From Ziziphus jujuba (lineage: Eukaryota > Streptophyta > Magnoliopsida > Rosales > Rhamnaceae), in contig NC_083389.1 of the NCBI RefSeq assembly GCF_031755915.1, forward strand, positions 16,485,001 through 16,549,000: a stretch of 64,000 nt of DNA. The letters run 5' to 3'. Of this stretch, positions 63,362 through 64,000 are shown piece by piece; within the stretch, counting starts at the first letter, position 1, and each line of letters begins with the position of its first letter. A program made the position numbers and the translations under genes. The notes under the pieces are model-generated. The model made no database searches and was not told the DNA's origin. It was given only the letters and a program-made list of their open reading frames with translations.

Positions 63362-64000
63362 GGGATCAGTTCAAGATGGCCTTCTCTACTGAGTTTGTCC
63401 TCCTGCCTACCGTGAAGCAAGAAGGAGAGAGTTCGAAGAACTACGACAGGGGAACATGACAGTGACAGAGTACGAGAGGAGATTCCGAGAACTATCAGAA
63501 TTCTACATGCACCTAATTCCCGACGATCACACGAAGAAGGTGAGGTTCATAGACGGATTGAAAGAGAGCATCAGCTACACCCTTTCTGGATCAGTACATC
63601 CCACCTATCAGTCCGCCAGGGATGCAGCGCTCGAGCTAGAGAGACAGGAGGAGATACACAGATCCGCAAGGCGCAGATCATTCGAAGGTTCGTATAGCGG
63701 AGTACCTCGACAGGTGGCAGCTAAGAAGAGCCATAGCTCAGGCTCAGACAGTGATGGGTTAAGCCCACGAGGCAGATTCCAGAGGAGAGATAGTTATCGC
63801 ATGCCCCAGCCAGCTCGCCATTCGATCAGTGTGGATGCAAGCTCGTATCAGCAGTCACGCATTGGTTCTCCGCGGATTTGTCCACTTTGTAGGGGGAATC
63901 ATTCTGGGCAGTGTCAGATGGATGGTTTATGCTTTCGGTGTGGGCAGCCAGGCCACATAAGGAGGGATTGCCCTTATGGTAGCAGCAGTGTGCTAGAAGC
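63362..64000 (+). pseudogene. Gypsy gag, 3' part, frameshifted, runs off the window
   Basis: Starts WDQFKMAFSTEF, typical of chromovirus/gypsy gag. A single missing C near 63400 shifts the frame, and from 63402 it reads PAYREARRREFEELRQGNMT onward without stops to the window end. Two Cys/His knuckles are visible near the end (CPLCRGNHSGQC and CFRCGQPGHIRRDC). Gag forms the particle and binds element RNA. It lies downstream of an integrase fragment, the reverse of the normal gag-pol order. Confidence 0.85.

Overview
The window is plant nuclear DNA, almost certainly from a eudicot. It is AT-rich, split by introns, and built of nested transposable elements around one duplicated receptor-kinase gene. 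I cannot name the species. No protein-coding gene of the host is clearly intact; the long uninterrupted reading frames belong to transposons.

Layout. (1) 1-2706: the 5' part of a Ty1/copia retrotransposon on the minus strand (LTR, tRNA-Met primer site, and an open gag-protease-integrase frame that runs off the left edge). It sits inside the ectodomain of a leucine-rich-repeat receptor-kinase gene, copy A, whose 3' half follows at 2707-4633. (2) 5532-30664: a 25.1-kb Mutator-like element (MULE) with an 82-bp perfect terminal inverted repeat (TIR) and an exact 9-bp target duplication. It carries a mudrA-type transposase (+), a convergent Ulp1/C48-peptidase-like gene (-), pieces of captured host genes (a CTF18 clamp-loader gene, a PPR gene and unidentified exons), a solo gypsy LTR, and a repeat array made of two opposed blocks of ~254-bp units. 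A 4,756-bp part of this region is present twice in tandem and almost identical. (3) 30.7-42.3 kb: AT-rich sequence with old element remnants and a second long gypsy LTR. (4) 42314-49878: a non-autonomous Ty3/gypsy element with a decayed gag, an antisense plant-mobile-domain fragment and a nested hAT element. (5) 51299-55761: a non-autonomous CACTA element with TSD, a DUF4216 remnant and ~250-bp repeats that each contain a tRNA/SINE-like module. (6) 56059-59233: receptor-kinase copy B, full length but with one frameshift and one nonsense codon, followed by the same 3' flank as copy A. (7) 60093-64000: a rearranged gypsy element with LTR, primer site, integrase fragments and then gag.

Reading it together: a receptor kinase of the HSL1-like/subfamily XI type was duplicated with about 0.9 kb of 3' flank. 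The two copies then decayed separately. In copy A the copia element split the LRR region and the MULE entered the 3' flank. In copy B a gypsy LTR lies 7 bp from the position matching the MULE insertion, so B preserves the near-empty MULE target site. The MULE is the most notable object: very large, structurally complete, and young by its TIRs and TSD, with a two-gene convergent layout around a potentially hairpin-forming repeat array.
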